Assembly: GCA_007449985.2 (NCBI GenBank)
Contig: VIIQ02000773.1
Coordinates: 62,001 to 126,000 of the forward strand
DNA length: 64,000 bases
From: Desmodesmus armatus
Taxonomy: Eukaryota; Chlorophyta; Chlorophyceae; Sphaeropleales; Scenedesmaceae
Reading direction: 5' to 3'
Shown: in pieces, positions 47,051 through 59,200 of the stretch
How the letters are laid out: each line of letters opens with the position of its first letter
Numbering within the stretch: position 1 is the first letter of the stretch
Program-made: the position numbers and the translations under genes
Notes under the pieces: model-generated
The model's database searches: none
Told to the model about the DNA's origin: nothing
What the model saw: the letters and a program-made list of their open reading frames with translations, nothing else

Positions 47051-49989
47051 TCAAACTCCAATGTAGAGCGTCCAGCCCATCACAACAACGCCCAGCAGGA
47101 TCCCGGCTAGCAGCCGCCCATCTCGCCCACAACGCCGTCCTTCTGGCCATAGCTCCAGCACACACACAGCCAGCATCACACCCCCTGTTGCTGCCAGCAC
47201 ATAGTCCAGGGCCGCTAGGCTCTTCACGAAGGGCTTGAAGACCAGCACAGCCAGCAGGGCCCCTAGGGGCTCACTGAGTCCCGATGCAGTGGCAACTCCA
47301 ATAGCCTGGGTGACAAGCCACAAATGGAAGACAGCAACGCAGAATGTAGTTGACGGTTTGGGTGGCACAGCCGGCGCAGGATTGTATTTGTTTGTCATTC
47401 TAGCATTGTTGGTACCAACAAACTGAACTCAAGTCAAACCAATGCGATGGCATTGTATGTGGGCGAGCACCCCTTTCAGAACATGGAAAATGCACGCTGG
47501 TTGCGACCCCCTGCCCCTCTGCTCTAGTGCATTGTGCATTGTGCCGCAACATATGGCATCTGTGTGCATTCATCAGCCCACTCTCGCAAGGGCACATGGT
47601 GCAGGGTATGGACAAACCCAAGATACCAGCCAGCTGCAGCACGGACATGTACACTGTTCACAAGAGCTCACCTTCCACTTGCTGCCCGTTGCCGCATACA
47701 ACGGGGCTGCACATATCAACCCTTCTGGTATGTTGTGGAGCCCAATAGCCACCACCATGATGGGTGCTATGTCTGTGAAGGCACTGAAGGCCACTGCAAA
47801 GCCTTCTGGCAGGTTGTGGAGGGTCTGTAAGGATAAAAGAGCAGCAGGAAGTGGCCACCGTTGCCAATAGAAAGGATGCCTGTCAACGCTCAACATGCAT
47901 TTTTCAAGGACACAGCAATGCAGGAGTGCTGACATACCGCTTGAGCATCTGCATCATGCTGTTTTGATGACAAACCCCACTGCAAGACACTGTTGAAGCA
48001 CACTAACTGCTGAGCAGGAGACTGGGCGCTTGAGGGATGTGGGCAGCGTACGCAGGGAACAGGCAAGCCCCACACCCACCATGGTAATACCCATGAGCAG
48101 GCTCAGCCGCAGCAGGGACTTGCGCTGATGGGCGGACGGCAACGCTGCGCCGGTGGCCTCTGCTGCTGCCGGCCCTGACGGCTGCTTGCTGCTGTCACTG
48201 CTTCTGCTACTGCTGTCCAAGTGCTTGTCACCAACTAACAGAGGCTGGATGTCCATGACAGCATCAGCATATGATGCATCCCGGTCTTGGCCCTGGCCCG
48301 GGACGTTGCAGGTGTCCTGTCTGCTGCCGCTGCTGGTGTCAAGACCACCTGCCGTCCCAAGCTGGTGGCTGTGCTTGTCTGCAGGCCTTAGCTTCCTGCC
48401 TGCTGTCTGCTGTTGTGAGGCGGGATGAGGTCCGTGCTGTCCGGTGGCCTGGAGTTCAAGGCTCCCTGGCCCCCTGCTGCTGCTGCTCGTGATGGTGGTG
48501 GTGGTCCCCGAGTGCATAGAGGGGATGTCATGGGCTGCATGCTGCTGCTGCTGCTGCTGCTGCTGTGTGCTGGACAGTGAGCCGTCTGGTGCTGATGTGT
48601 GCTGACGGGTGCTGCTACTGCTGCTGCTATCCCCATCCGCTCGCTGTTCCTGATGCATAACAGATGTGTGGAGCAGGACACCAGGCGGGCAGTCATTGTC
48701 TTATGCCAGAGAGACAGTGCCGTGACGATCATCTGGCGTGCCAGATGGCTGTCGAGGAACTCCTATGCTGCGCTGTGGGGCTGCTTCTGCTGCAACTTTC
48801 CCTCAGCTTCACTACAGCAGCAGCACTCAGCATGATGCACAAGAAAAACCCTCCTACATGCTCCAACACAGCTGCAACACCACACATGCCAATTGATGGC
48901 AACAAGGCCCAACTGCACGCCTAACACATGTGATCATCACGCACGCCCAACACATATGATATGCTGCTGCGGTAGTGTGCAGCCACTGTTGTGCTCAGCC
49001 GCTCACCACTCCTGCATCTGTCAGCGGCTGCTCAGCATCCAGAAGGTCCTCTGTCTCTGGTGGCTTAGGCAGCAGTGGGTCCAGCACAGCGAACAAGGCA
49101 GCGCCGCCAAGCACAGCTGCTGTCACCCCCAGGTAATCATGCAGCTGGGCTGCTGAGTGCCACCAGAGTTCAACACCAGACACAGTTGCCATCACACCGA
49201 TGGCTGTGGGGATGGGTGAGAGCGCAGGAGAAGGATGGGTGAGGGGTGAGGGTGAGAGATGAGTATGCATGTGTAGGAGGGAGGTGTCAGGGGTGAGGAG
49301 TAAAGTGCGCAGGAAAGAGGGGTGAGGAGTGGTAGGGGGTGGCGGCGTGTGGCTTGTGCTCCTGAGATGCATGTTCACACTTGAATTGCTTGCATGTGAC
49401 TCACATGTACTCCATATGTGCAGACACACCTACCAATGCACTCCCCTGGCAATTTTCCTTGTCCTTGTGGAACTTTGAGCTCGCTGGAGCGTCCATACTG
49501 AGCACGCTGTTCGCCTGCATGTCTCCCATCATGGGATATATTCATTGTGTCAACCGAGCCCCACCTACCTGTGCCAAGTAGGAACGCAAGTGTGCCTTCG
49601 TCAGGTGACAGCGTGACTGCTATGAGACCGCCGATACTAGTGGAGAGGCCAGCCAGCAGCGACAACGCCACTGGCCACAACACAGCTGAGCTGTCCATAT
49701 CTGCAGCTATGTCCAGCGATGTATTATGTGCTGTTGCTGCTGCCCAGGCTGATCCTGCTTCGAAATAGGGAGAGAGGCCCAAAGTGAGGGCTGGCAGTAC
49801 CTGCAAGGACAGCTGCTGAGCACTGTGTGGGTCCAGCACAGACCTGCATGCAACCTGGCTGGACCTGTGATAGGCTTTACGTGAGTTAGGGCAACTCAAA
49901 CTGTTCTGCAATGACAATGAGGGTGTGATGAAGGGGCGTGTGTGTGGAGTGTGTGCTTTGATCTGCTGCTGAATTTCAACAGGCTGCAT
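47051..49989 (-). CDS. ZIP-family metal (zinc/iron) transporter, ZTP29/ZupT-like
   Basis: ZIP proteins move Zn2+ or other divalent metals into the cytosol across plasma or organelle membranes. Five exons: 49989-49569, 49203-49007, 48649-48080, 47824-47672 and 47305-47051, giving 531 residues in frame. Membrane segments include LLAGLSTSIGGLIAV and GTLAFLLGTAIGVMATVSG. The two signature metal-site helices carry HNLPEG (His about 399) and HNIPEG (His about 426), followed by SGLSEPLGALLAV and two last helices ending WTLYIGV. Between the third and fourth helices is an unusually long Ser/Gln/His-poor-to-moderate loop of about 170 residues, encoded by the 570-nt exon with a Gln run. The N-terminal 60 residues before the first helix are uncertain because the start Met was chosen as the first in an uninterrupted frame. 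Divergent from the protease gene. Confidence 0.8.
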
Positions 49990-50227
49990 TTACCAACCAG
50001 TCGCAAAATGAGTTGAGAAGCATCAAGTCTTGCCAGTCAAAGAGAAGTTCGGCGAGCAAAGTTGTGACCACTGCTCACATGTCCGACGCGTTGACTCATC
50101 TGATCAGGGTCAAACTGTCACTGTTTGTGGTTTCCAGTCCCTTGTAGGTGCAGTATCCTCACCCAAAGGCTCACAAGAGTTACAAAGTGGCGTCTGACCC
50201 TGCCAGCAGCCCTCGGCATTTTCTGCC
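49990..50227. promoter_or_regulatory. Shared divergent promoter region
   Basis: About 238 bases separate the presumed start codons of the minus-strand ZIP gene and the plus-strand protease gene, so both promoters must lie here or inside the leaders. No specific motif is recognised. Confidence 0.45.
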
Positions 50228-53200
50228 ATGAAGCTGTGTGTGAGGTCCTGCCCCTCCACACATGTCAGGTCAGGTGCCAGCAATCCAAATTCCTGCAGCC
50301 TTTTGCTTTCCAGACCTCTCAGCCGTCCTCCCTTGAGACCTCTTCAAGCTTCAGCTCAGAAGGCCGTTCACAGCGCAACACATGCATGCACAAGCACAAG
50401 GCCAGCCTGGCGCTCCACTGTGGCCAGCCTGGTTGCAGCGTTGCTGCTGATGCAGCAGCCATGTGCAGCTGATGAGCTGTCTATAGCCTTCCCTGCGTCC
50501 GCAAACCCTGAGATCCGAGAGGCACAGAAGACTCTTGTGGAATCCTGGGGTGCGTCAAGTTGTGACGTGGCAGGCAAAGTCAGCTTTGCTGGGATGGCCC
50601 AGCACACCAGCAGCTGAAGACTGGTGACTAGCAAGGCAGCAACGCCGCATCTCAAACACGACTAATCTCATGCAGGACGTTTTCTCATCCCTTGCAGGGT
50701 ACGTCAACAACTTGTATGTTGATCCACCTGACCACGTTGAGTGGGCCGAGGCACTGCAGGTTTGTTCAGCTCCCGACGGCTTGTGCAAGAAAACTGTCAT
50801 GATTATGCACCCTAAACAGCATGCAGATGATCAGAAATTGTTGCAAAGACTGGCTACTAACTGCAGTGCCCCTTACAGCACACATTTTGCAACAGGTCTG
50901 CTGCTGCATGCTGTGAATGTGCTGAGATGTGTACTGTGGCTGCCTCAGACATTGCTTCTGCTCCGTTCGTTGCTTTGTATGCACCACTGCAGAAATCCTT
51001 GGCTGATTCTTTCCAGGCCAAGGACGCTGCAGCAGTGACACAAATCACTCAGGAGCTGCTGGCAAAACTGGACGACCCGTACACACGGGTTCTGCGCGAG
51101 GAAGAGGATGCTGCTTTAGCTGCAGAGGAGGAGGGCAAGGTATGTCTGCTGTGAAGATGTCTGCTGCTGGAAAAGGAATGCAGCTTGTGAATCTGCCGGT
51201 CATATAAGGGCTGCAGAGTGGTATTTGCCTCCTAACAGGCAGCCAGGATCCGTGCCAACCTGATATCAATTGAGTTACCGCTTGCTGGCATGCTTGCTGA
51301 ATCATCAAGCAACTCAGCAACTGACACAGTCACACCAACAACGCAGGATGGCCCACACCCAGGTGTCACATTTGACTAGCACATCCATGCGTTGCTGACA
51401 GGATCAATCTGCAGCGAGCATATCACTCCGTATTTCAGGAGCTGCGAGCGTCACCAACAACTGCCAAAAAGCAGCAACAGCCAAATCTTCTATACACAGC
51501 TGTGCATGTATCTAGACAAGAGGGCAGATGGCCCCTCATCTGTCATACACAAGCAACCTGCAGGCAGGGCAAGCAGGCACACACGACAGCACAGTCAGCA
51601 CAAGATTGAACCACACAAAGCGCAACTACGGACTGCTGCTCCATGCCAGCTGGTTGTACAGCTGCTGCAATGGTTTCCAGTCACTCTCAATGACTGCGTG
51701 ATGCTGACAGTTCTTGCCCATACCCCCAAAAACATGCCGTAACAATGGAATCCTGCAACATTGCCCCTGCTGCCAAGGCTTCTCCTGCACTGCTTCCCTG
51801 CCAACCCAGCTTCCTCTGCTGCACCAGCTGGTCCGGCACAGCGTAAGCCTGCAGGACACATGCCAGCACAGCGCACAACCCTGCCAGCACAGCTTCAGCT
51901 GTGAGTGGCGCTCACCTCAGCTGTGAGGACCAGGCGCTCAGTACTTGGGCTTGTAGCTGTACTCAGGGGCCTTGTAGTACTTGTCCTCGGTCTTGTATGA
52001 GTCCTTGTACTCGGGCTTGTAGTAGCTGTCCTTCTTCTCGTAGGAGTCCTTCTTGCCGTACTTGTCCTCGTACTTGCCGTACCTGCACGGTAAAGTTCCC
52101 ATGTGTGAGTGCCATGAGTGATGTCATTGGTTCTGCACGTTCTCAATACAGCTGATTGGTGAGCCTTTGCATTCACCCAGTGTCCCAGCCACTAACTGTG
52201 GGCCAGGATAGCCTGTTGCATCTGCCATGTGTGCAATTGATTGCATGCACCAGTTGGCCAGCCAGGGTACTCACTTGTCATCGTACTTGCCGTACTTGTC
52301 ATCGTACTTGCCGTACTTGTCCTCAGACTTGTAGGAGTCCTGCAAACAGGACAAAGCACATCATGGTGTCAGAACCGACACCACTGTGCTGACTCCATCA
52401 CCAAGCTGCTCACATGGTGCTCACAAATCTGACAGGGGGTGCAGTGACAGAAGCATCCTGCTCTAATTGAGTTGGCTCACCTTGGAGTACTTGTCGTCGT
52501 ACTTGCCGTACTTGTCCTCGGCCTTGTAGTACTTGTCCTCGGTCTTGTAGGAGTCCTTGTACTCGGGCTTGTAGTAGCTGTCCTTCTTCTCCTCCTTGTA
52601 GTAGGAGTCCTTCTTGGGCTCGTAGTACTTGGTCTGCGACAGCATGCAAGGTGATGTGTTTATGAACTCGCCCAGGCGCGTCATGCAGGCCGCCTGACAC
52701 CGAGGACAGCGGCTGGTAAAGCAGGTCTTGCCAACGCTGCTGTTGTCAGCATCTGCCCCAACCAGCTGTGCATGTAGCTCAACCAAACAGATCAAGTCGG
52801 TGGCATCTGATTGCTGACTACGTGTTGGTGGGGTCGGTGTAGGTGTTACGTGATCATCTTGCTGGTGCAAATTCAAGCAATGTGCATCCTCTTCACACAG
52901 CTACGTGGTCGTCACTGAATGATACTGCAGCACACATCGTGGGCCACCCCCACTGCCCTGCTGGCACCAGGACACATCAGAGCATGGGTCGGGCCCATGA
53001 ACAGGTTATGTGCATCTGCTGTTAACATCTTTGCCAGCCCAGCTGCTGCAACTCACCTCCTCCTTGTAGTACTTGTCGTCGTACTTCTCGGGGGCCTTGT
53101 AGTACTTGTCGTCATACTTGGACTCCTCCTTCTGCAGAGGCGACAGATACCAACCAACAAGAAAATTTGACAGTGTGCTCAGGGTATGTCTCATTGGTAT

Positions 53201-56200
53201 AGACAATGCTGGCATGCTGCAGGAGCACTGCAGCTTCAAACAATCAAGCGCACCATGCCGATGAATGCGGAAGAAGGACGTGAGAAGGAGAGGAAGCTTA
53301 CCTTGTAGCCGTACTTGTCCTCAGCCTTGTAGTACTTGTCCTCGGACTTGTACTCCTGGGGGTAACAGAGAACATAGAATGCGTGTCAAGGCACTGCCGG
53401 CTACAGCTATGCACATGGTGAGGACTTGTAATCAACTGCTGCTGTGTGACATAAAAACTCAAGCACAGGAAGCAAGCAATGGGGAAGACCTGGCAGGAGA
53501 GCTGACTCACCTTGGAGTACTTGTCGTCGTACTTGCCGTACTTGTCCTCGGCCTTGTAGTACTTGTCCTCGGTCTTGTAGGAGTCCTTGTACTCGGGCTT
53601 GTAGTAGCTGTCCTTCTTCTCCTCCTTGTAGTAGGAGTCCTTCTTGGGCTCGTAGTACTTGGTCTGCAGGGCAGGTATGCGTCGGTGATTTGTTGGTTGG
53701 TAGGCTCTTACAGCAGTCAAATGTAGACCACAATGCCTCTGTTGCTGGTGTAACAGTTGGGCATGTTCAAGCCCAGCTGATTGTCGTGCAGGTGCCACCA
53801 TTCATGTACTGCCTAATGCACTTGAGAATGAGGAGCGTCAGCCTGCATCACGTCCATCACCCCCTGCTCACCTCCTCCTTGTAGTACTTGTCCTCGGACT
53901 TGTAGGAGTCCTTCTTGCTGTACTTGTCGTCGTACTTGCTGTACTTGTCATCGTGCTTGCCGTACCTGCACAGAGTGTGGGGCACACCTTCAGTGCCTGG
54001 CTGCCAAACCCCCTAACCCCCGCATCGTGCAGGTGCCAACACTTGCCCAAGCAGAAGGCATGCACAAACTGTTCTAGGCTGATGGTGCCCACACCACTTC
54101 GTCAAGTGAGAGGTGCTGTACACCACATGTTTTCTGAGCTCCATGTTGAGCAGTCCCCTGTCAGCCACATCAAAGTGTACTCACTTGTCGTCGTACTTGC
54201 CGTACTTGTCCTCGGACTTGCCGTAGTACTTGTCCTCAGACTTGTACTCGTCCTTCTGCAAAAGCAGTACCAGCACAAATCACACTATTAGTAATGCCCT
54301 GTGGTTGTATTGGTTGTTCAGCCTGCACCATGAAACCTCACGACACTACATGGGCCTTCCAGCGTCTTGGCTGGCATCACACTGCCTTGCTGTGATGCTG
54401 CACAGTTCAATAGCTGGTTCAGGATGGAAGTCCCCAACAGGCTGTGTCTTCACCGGCCGCCTTGCTGCTGCTTGAGCCACTGACCTTGTAGCCGTACTTG
54501 TCCTCGGCCTTGTAGTACTTGTCCTCGGACTTGTACTCGGGCTTGTAGTAGGAGTCCTTCTTCTCCTCCTTGTAGTAGGAGTCCTTCTTGCCGTACTTGT
54601 CGTCGTACTTGCCGTACTTGTCCTCAGACTTGTGGCCGTACTTGTCCTCAGACTTGTAGGAGTCCTGCATGTCAGCAAGGCAGCGGGGAACACACATCAG
54701 TATGCATGCTGTAAAGTAGCATGTGTGTGATTGCATGCTGTGGCGCCTATGCATGCTGTGCAGTGTCAGCTTTGTGGTTGCTGACAGGCGATTTGTGGTG
54801 ATGGGGCAATATTGTCCGTAGCGGTGGTGTCACATGGTTATAGCTGGCAGGTACTGGGTCAGCAAAGGTTTGCTGCTGCAACCGCTGCATAGCTGAGCCG
54901 GTTCTGTTGCCCCCTCAGCACCACCCACCCTCAACCACCCTCAACTGTGACTGACCTTGTAGTACTCGTCCTTGTACTCAGGCTTCTTGTAGTACTGCAG
55001 CAGCAAACAACATCCCCACAGCTATCAGCAAGGGGCCAACTAACATGCAAATACACCTTTCCAAGGGGCTCAGTGATTGTCGAGCACAGGGACTCCCAGT
55101 GTTGTTTGCACAGCTTGGGCTGGCTGTGGTCATCAAGTGGGCTCTGCACTGTTTACATGGCTGCAGGAGCTGCATAGTGCTGTTTTGTAGATGCAGTCTG
55201 GACAAGAAGGCCACAGTCTGCAGCAGCAGATGCTCACGTCGTCCTTCTTCTCGTAGTACTTGTCGTCACCCTTGTAGCCCTGCAAGCACAGACACGCAGG
55301 ACAAGGCCAAATCACATTGATGCCCGGCTGAGCTGCTGCATATGCAGCATGCATCATTGAAGGTGCTGCTGTGAGGGCTCTCAGGGTGTGGCCTGACACC
55401 CAGCCTGATGTGCCCAGATTCCAACCAACAATGGTGGACCCGGGCACAGCAGCTGTCACTGCCCGCCTGAGCTGACGTCTGCAAAGATATTCCGCACGTG
55501 AATGTTCTCCGCTGCTTATATGCTTCCACAGGCTGAGCGACGCTGCTGTTTCGAGCGACCGGTACTGTTCCTCTACTGGCACCTTGCCCAGCGTGCGAGG
55601 CTGCTGCTGCTTACCGCCACGATACCCTGTGTGCCCATACAATATCAATGGGGCACCGCAGGGGCGCAGCGGGGGCACACACGACGAAATCGAATGCAAC
55701 CGTCAGCTGCTGTTTTCCCCTGCCCCCGCCCAAACAAGCGGCTGAAAAGCAGCTGTTTGCCCTTTTACATGTTGTCTGAACTCACCTCAGCTGCAGCCAG
55801 GGCCACCATGCCCAGAAGGGCCACGGCAACGAACCACTTGCTCATCTTGGTGTTCTTTCTGAGTATGATAGACTACAAAAGGCGATCTGTAGAGGGTTGC
55901 GGTGCCTCTTTTGTAGTGAGAAGCTCCCCCTGTCCGGTCTTTGTATCTAACGTACGGGCATGTTATTGTCGCATCCTGCAGGCTGCTGAGCGTTGAGCAA
56001 TTGAGAATGGCTTTGTGTTTCTTAACATGATGGATTCAGGCCCTCTTCATTCGGTCAACTGCGTCACGGCGATTTTCAGGACACTTGTTTTCCTTCGAGG
56101 GGCAGGCGCCGTGCAGACGTCTTGTGCAGACAACCATACTCGCATCGTCAGTACAAGATGCATATTCTGCTCCACGCAAGCGTGCCAAAGTAACTTCCTG

Positions 56201-59200
56201 GCCCTTGACACCAATGTATCTACTTCAATATCTTGCTAGCAATCCAGAGGCGGGTTCCTACCTTTTAAGTCTGTGGCAGCATCTTAGCAGTGCTCATAGT
56301 CTATGGTATGCACCACTGCGGTGGTAAGAGGTACACAGAATGGGGTCACAGGTGGCCTGTTTTGGCAAGCTGAACTACGTGAGCTGAACACGTGAAGCTG
56401 AAAACTGTCACAGGCCTGTGGCACGTAGTGAACCGTGCAGCTGCAAGCCAGTCACGTGCCTTAATCTGCAGCGACGAACCACACAAACAGCAGCTCTTAA
56501 GCTTGACAGCGCTGGTCACACCAAGATGGTGTGCCAGCCACACCACCTGAGATGAATAGCCCCGCCCAATGCCACAACATACTGCACACATCGGCAGTGT
56601 AGTGATACTGCTGTGCTTGGTATGGCTCTCACACAGTCTGCAATGCGTTCACGACCAATGAACAGCACACATCTGCCAACTAGTTTTCTCCCAGCCAGGC
56701 AGTGCCCCAATAGGCTGGTGCAGCATTGTGGCCAGCAGTGCAGCAGTCTGAGCGTGGCCACTAACAGCCATGGCATCATTGAAACCTACCTGGCTATGCA
56801 TGAAGCCATCAGACCCTTCCTGCACATCAACACCACCATGCAACCAGTCCACACCACCCTGTTACCCCCTGAGATGCATGGCTGTCCCCCAATAGTAACA
56901 GTGATGCACACCTTGACAGATTGACATTGACAGATGCCACGTCGGATGCCACACCATGACAGTGCCTCTGTGACACTCACAAATGCCACTCACGGATGCC
57001 ACCCTGCCGCAGCGCAGTACCACAGCAACATGCAACAGCGCAAGATCACGTGTGCCAGGCTGCCAGCCGGCTGCACTGGCGACCAGTGGCCGCCTGTGCA
57101 GCAGTGTGGCCGTAGAATGGTGTCACTGACAGTAACAACTACCTGGCTGTGCACAAGGCCATCAGACAATGGCACTGCACTGTGCATCAACACCAAACAT
57201 GCAACCAGTCCACACCCTGCCACAGCTGAGTCCAGTACGTAAGCACGTCCGCATAGTCCCCGCGCATGCATGCGAGCAACCGCCTGTTCGGACGCTGGTG
57301 TGCTGAAGTGATGCTTTGCTTTTAAAAGGCAGAGATGCCTGATCAGCACGGCCATGCACAGCCGCACATCTGCAACCGCAGCATGATGTACAGTCCATTG
57401 TGCAAGCTGCACCTGGCTGTGTTCCACCTTCTGTCAGTGTGTGGGGATCCCCAGACACTGGGGGATATCTGTTGTGCCCTGACCCCAGCAGGGTAAAGCC
57501 ACACGCCATACCCAACTACCAGCAGACAGCACTGATGCCCCCGTTTCACGTGTGGTGCTGCTCAAGGCGGGAAGCCCCGCGCTTGAAGGGCCCCTCTTCT
57601 GAGGACGCTTGGCTTGCACGATGCATCCCCAAATGCCTGGCGTTGACGCGTTGTTTCTGCGTTCTGCTGCGCCCTGCCGCTCTGTCCTGCATGCCAGATT
57701 GTGGCAACCGGCCTGGGCCTCCAGCAGCTCTCCCTGCCAGGCACAGCTGACAGCAGAGCACCAGCAGGAGGAGACTTGCAGCAACAGCAGCTGCTGGTGG
57801 TCTCCTTTGTGGTTGAGGGCAGTCCTGCAGCGCAGGCGGGCGTACAGCAGGGAGATGCTGTGCTGAGCGTTGCTGGGCAGCCTGTGGACGGTAGGGAGCT
57901 CAGGTGCGCAGTGGTAGTGATGAAGGGGGCCTTGTAGGTGTTGTTTGAGCGCGCACAACTGCACCACAGCAGCATGCATGTGAATGGTGGTGGTGGTGTG
58001 CAGTGGTGGGTGCGTCTGCAGCTGCCACGCTAGCAGCATGCACGTGGTGATTGTTGTTTTGGTAGGGGAGCTCAGGTGTGCTGGTGGCAGTGTGGTCGGT
58101 GGTATGGGGGATTGTAGGTTTTGCTCCAGTGCGCGTGACAGACTGCTGCAGCATGTGTTTACGTGGCAACGTGCTGGGAGCAAGCGCATCCTGTGCGCGT
58201 GCAGCTGCTGTGAGTGATGGGCAAGAATGTCAAGTGTGCATGCAGCAGACATCAGCTGCACGCATGTGAATGGTGGTGGTGGGTGCGCACGCTGCTGCTG
58301 CGCTAGCACATGGTTACGCATGTTTGGGGGGGAGCTCGGCAGCCATTGCCAGCACAGTGTGCTGGTGGTGCTGGGTGCGCATGCTGTGGCCGCGCTGGCA
58401 GCATGCAGGTGGTGCAGGATGTGTGGGGGAAGCTCTGCAGCATGTGCTGGTGGTGTGGTGGGTGCAAGCCTATGAGCGCTGCAGGTCGACCTATCAACGG
58501 CATTGAGCTCAGATGTGCTGCTGCTGGGGTGGCGCGCGGTGGAGGGTGTTTGCAAGCACCCTCTGCGTGCAGCAGCAGGCATCTTGTGGTGGTGGCGCCA
58601 GCACACCATACGTGCGCACATTTGACGTGGCGGTAGCTGCAAGCACACTATTATGTGGTAAATGCGCGCGCACCTGTGGCGATGTTGTGGGTGCATGTGT
58701 TGCCAGCAGTTTGCATGTGCTGCTGCACGCCTCCCCTCGCCCTTCTCCTTGGTACCTCCTGGACAGCATGCATGCGGTGGGGCTTGTGCTTGCAAAGCGC
58801 GCACACATGTGATCTGATGGCCGTGCCCGTGTTTCGAGTGCGCATCCTACTGGCACTCCAGCAGCGAGCATGCAGTGGTGGTGGGGTTGAAGAGGGTGCC
58901 AGCAACACCAGCGCACATGCACATGTGGGTATCTGTTGGGCGTATGCATACATAGAGTGCGCATGCAGCATACTTACAGGCAGCATGGAGGAAGTTGACA
59001 TTGGTGAAAGGCGCAAACACGACTGCGCTGATGCTGTCTTGTGGTGTGCGCGGCGCAAGCAGTGCGCGCGCAGCACACACTCCAGCAGTATGAATGTTAT
59101 GGTGGTGGTGGTGGTGTGGTGTTTTGATGGTTTGGACTGCACACCTGGTCTTGTTGCGTGCATGTGGTGGTAGTTCGGTCGGCCTAAGCATGACCACTAC

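Noticed and set aside
51938..55845. Plus-strand Val/Leu-rich frames such as 52472-52654 and 53265-53726
   Set aside because: They are the complement of the Lys/Tyr/Asp repeat codons (GTCCTTGTAG words) and would be hydrophobic nonsense; the minus strand has a signal peptide, splice sites and a stop.
57434..58804. 456-codon minus-strand open frame
   Set aside because: Covers ctpA exon 4 and its intron; His/Pro/Thr-rich low complexity, no family resemblance, explained by GT/CA-rich repeats.
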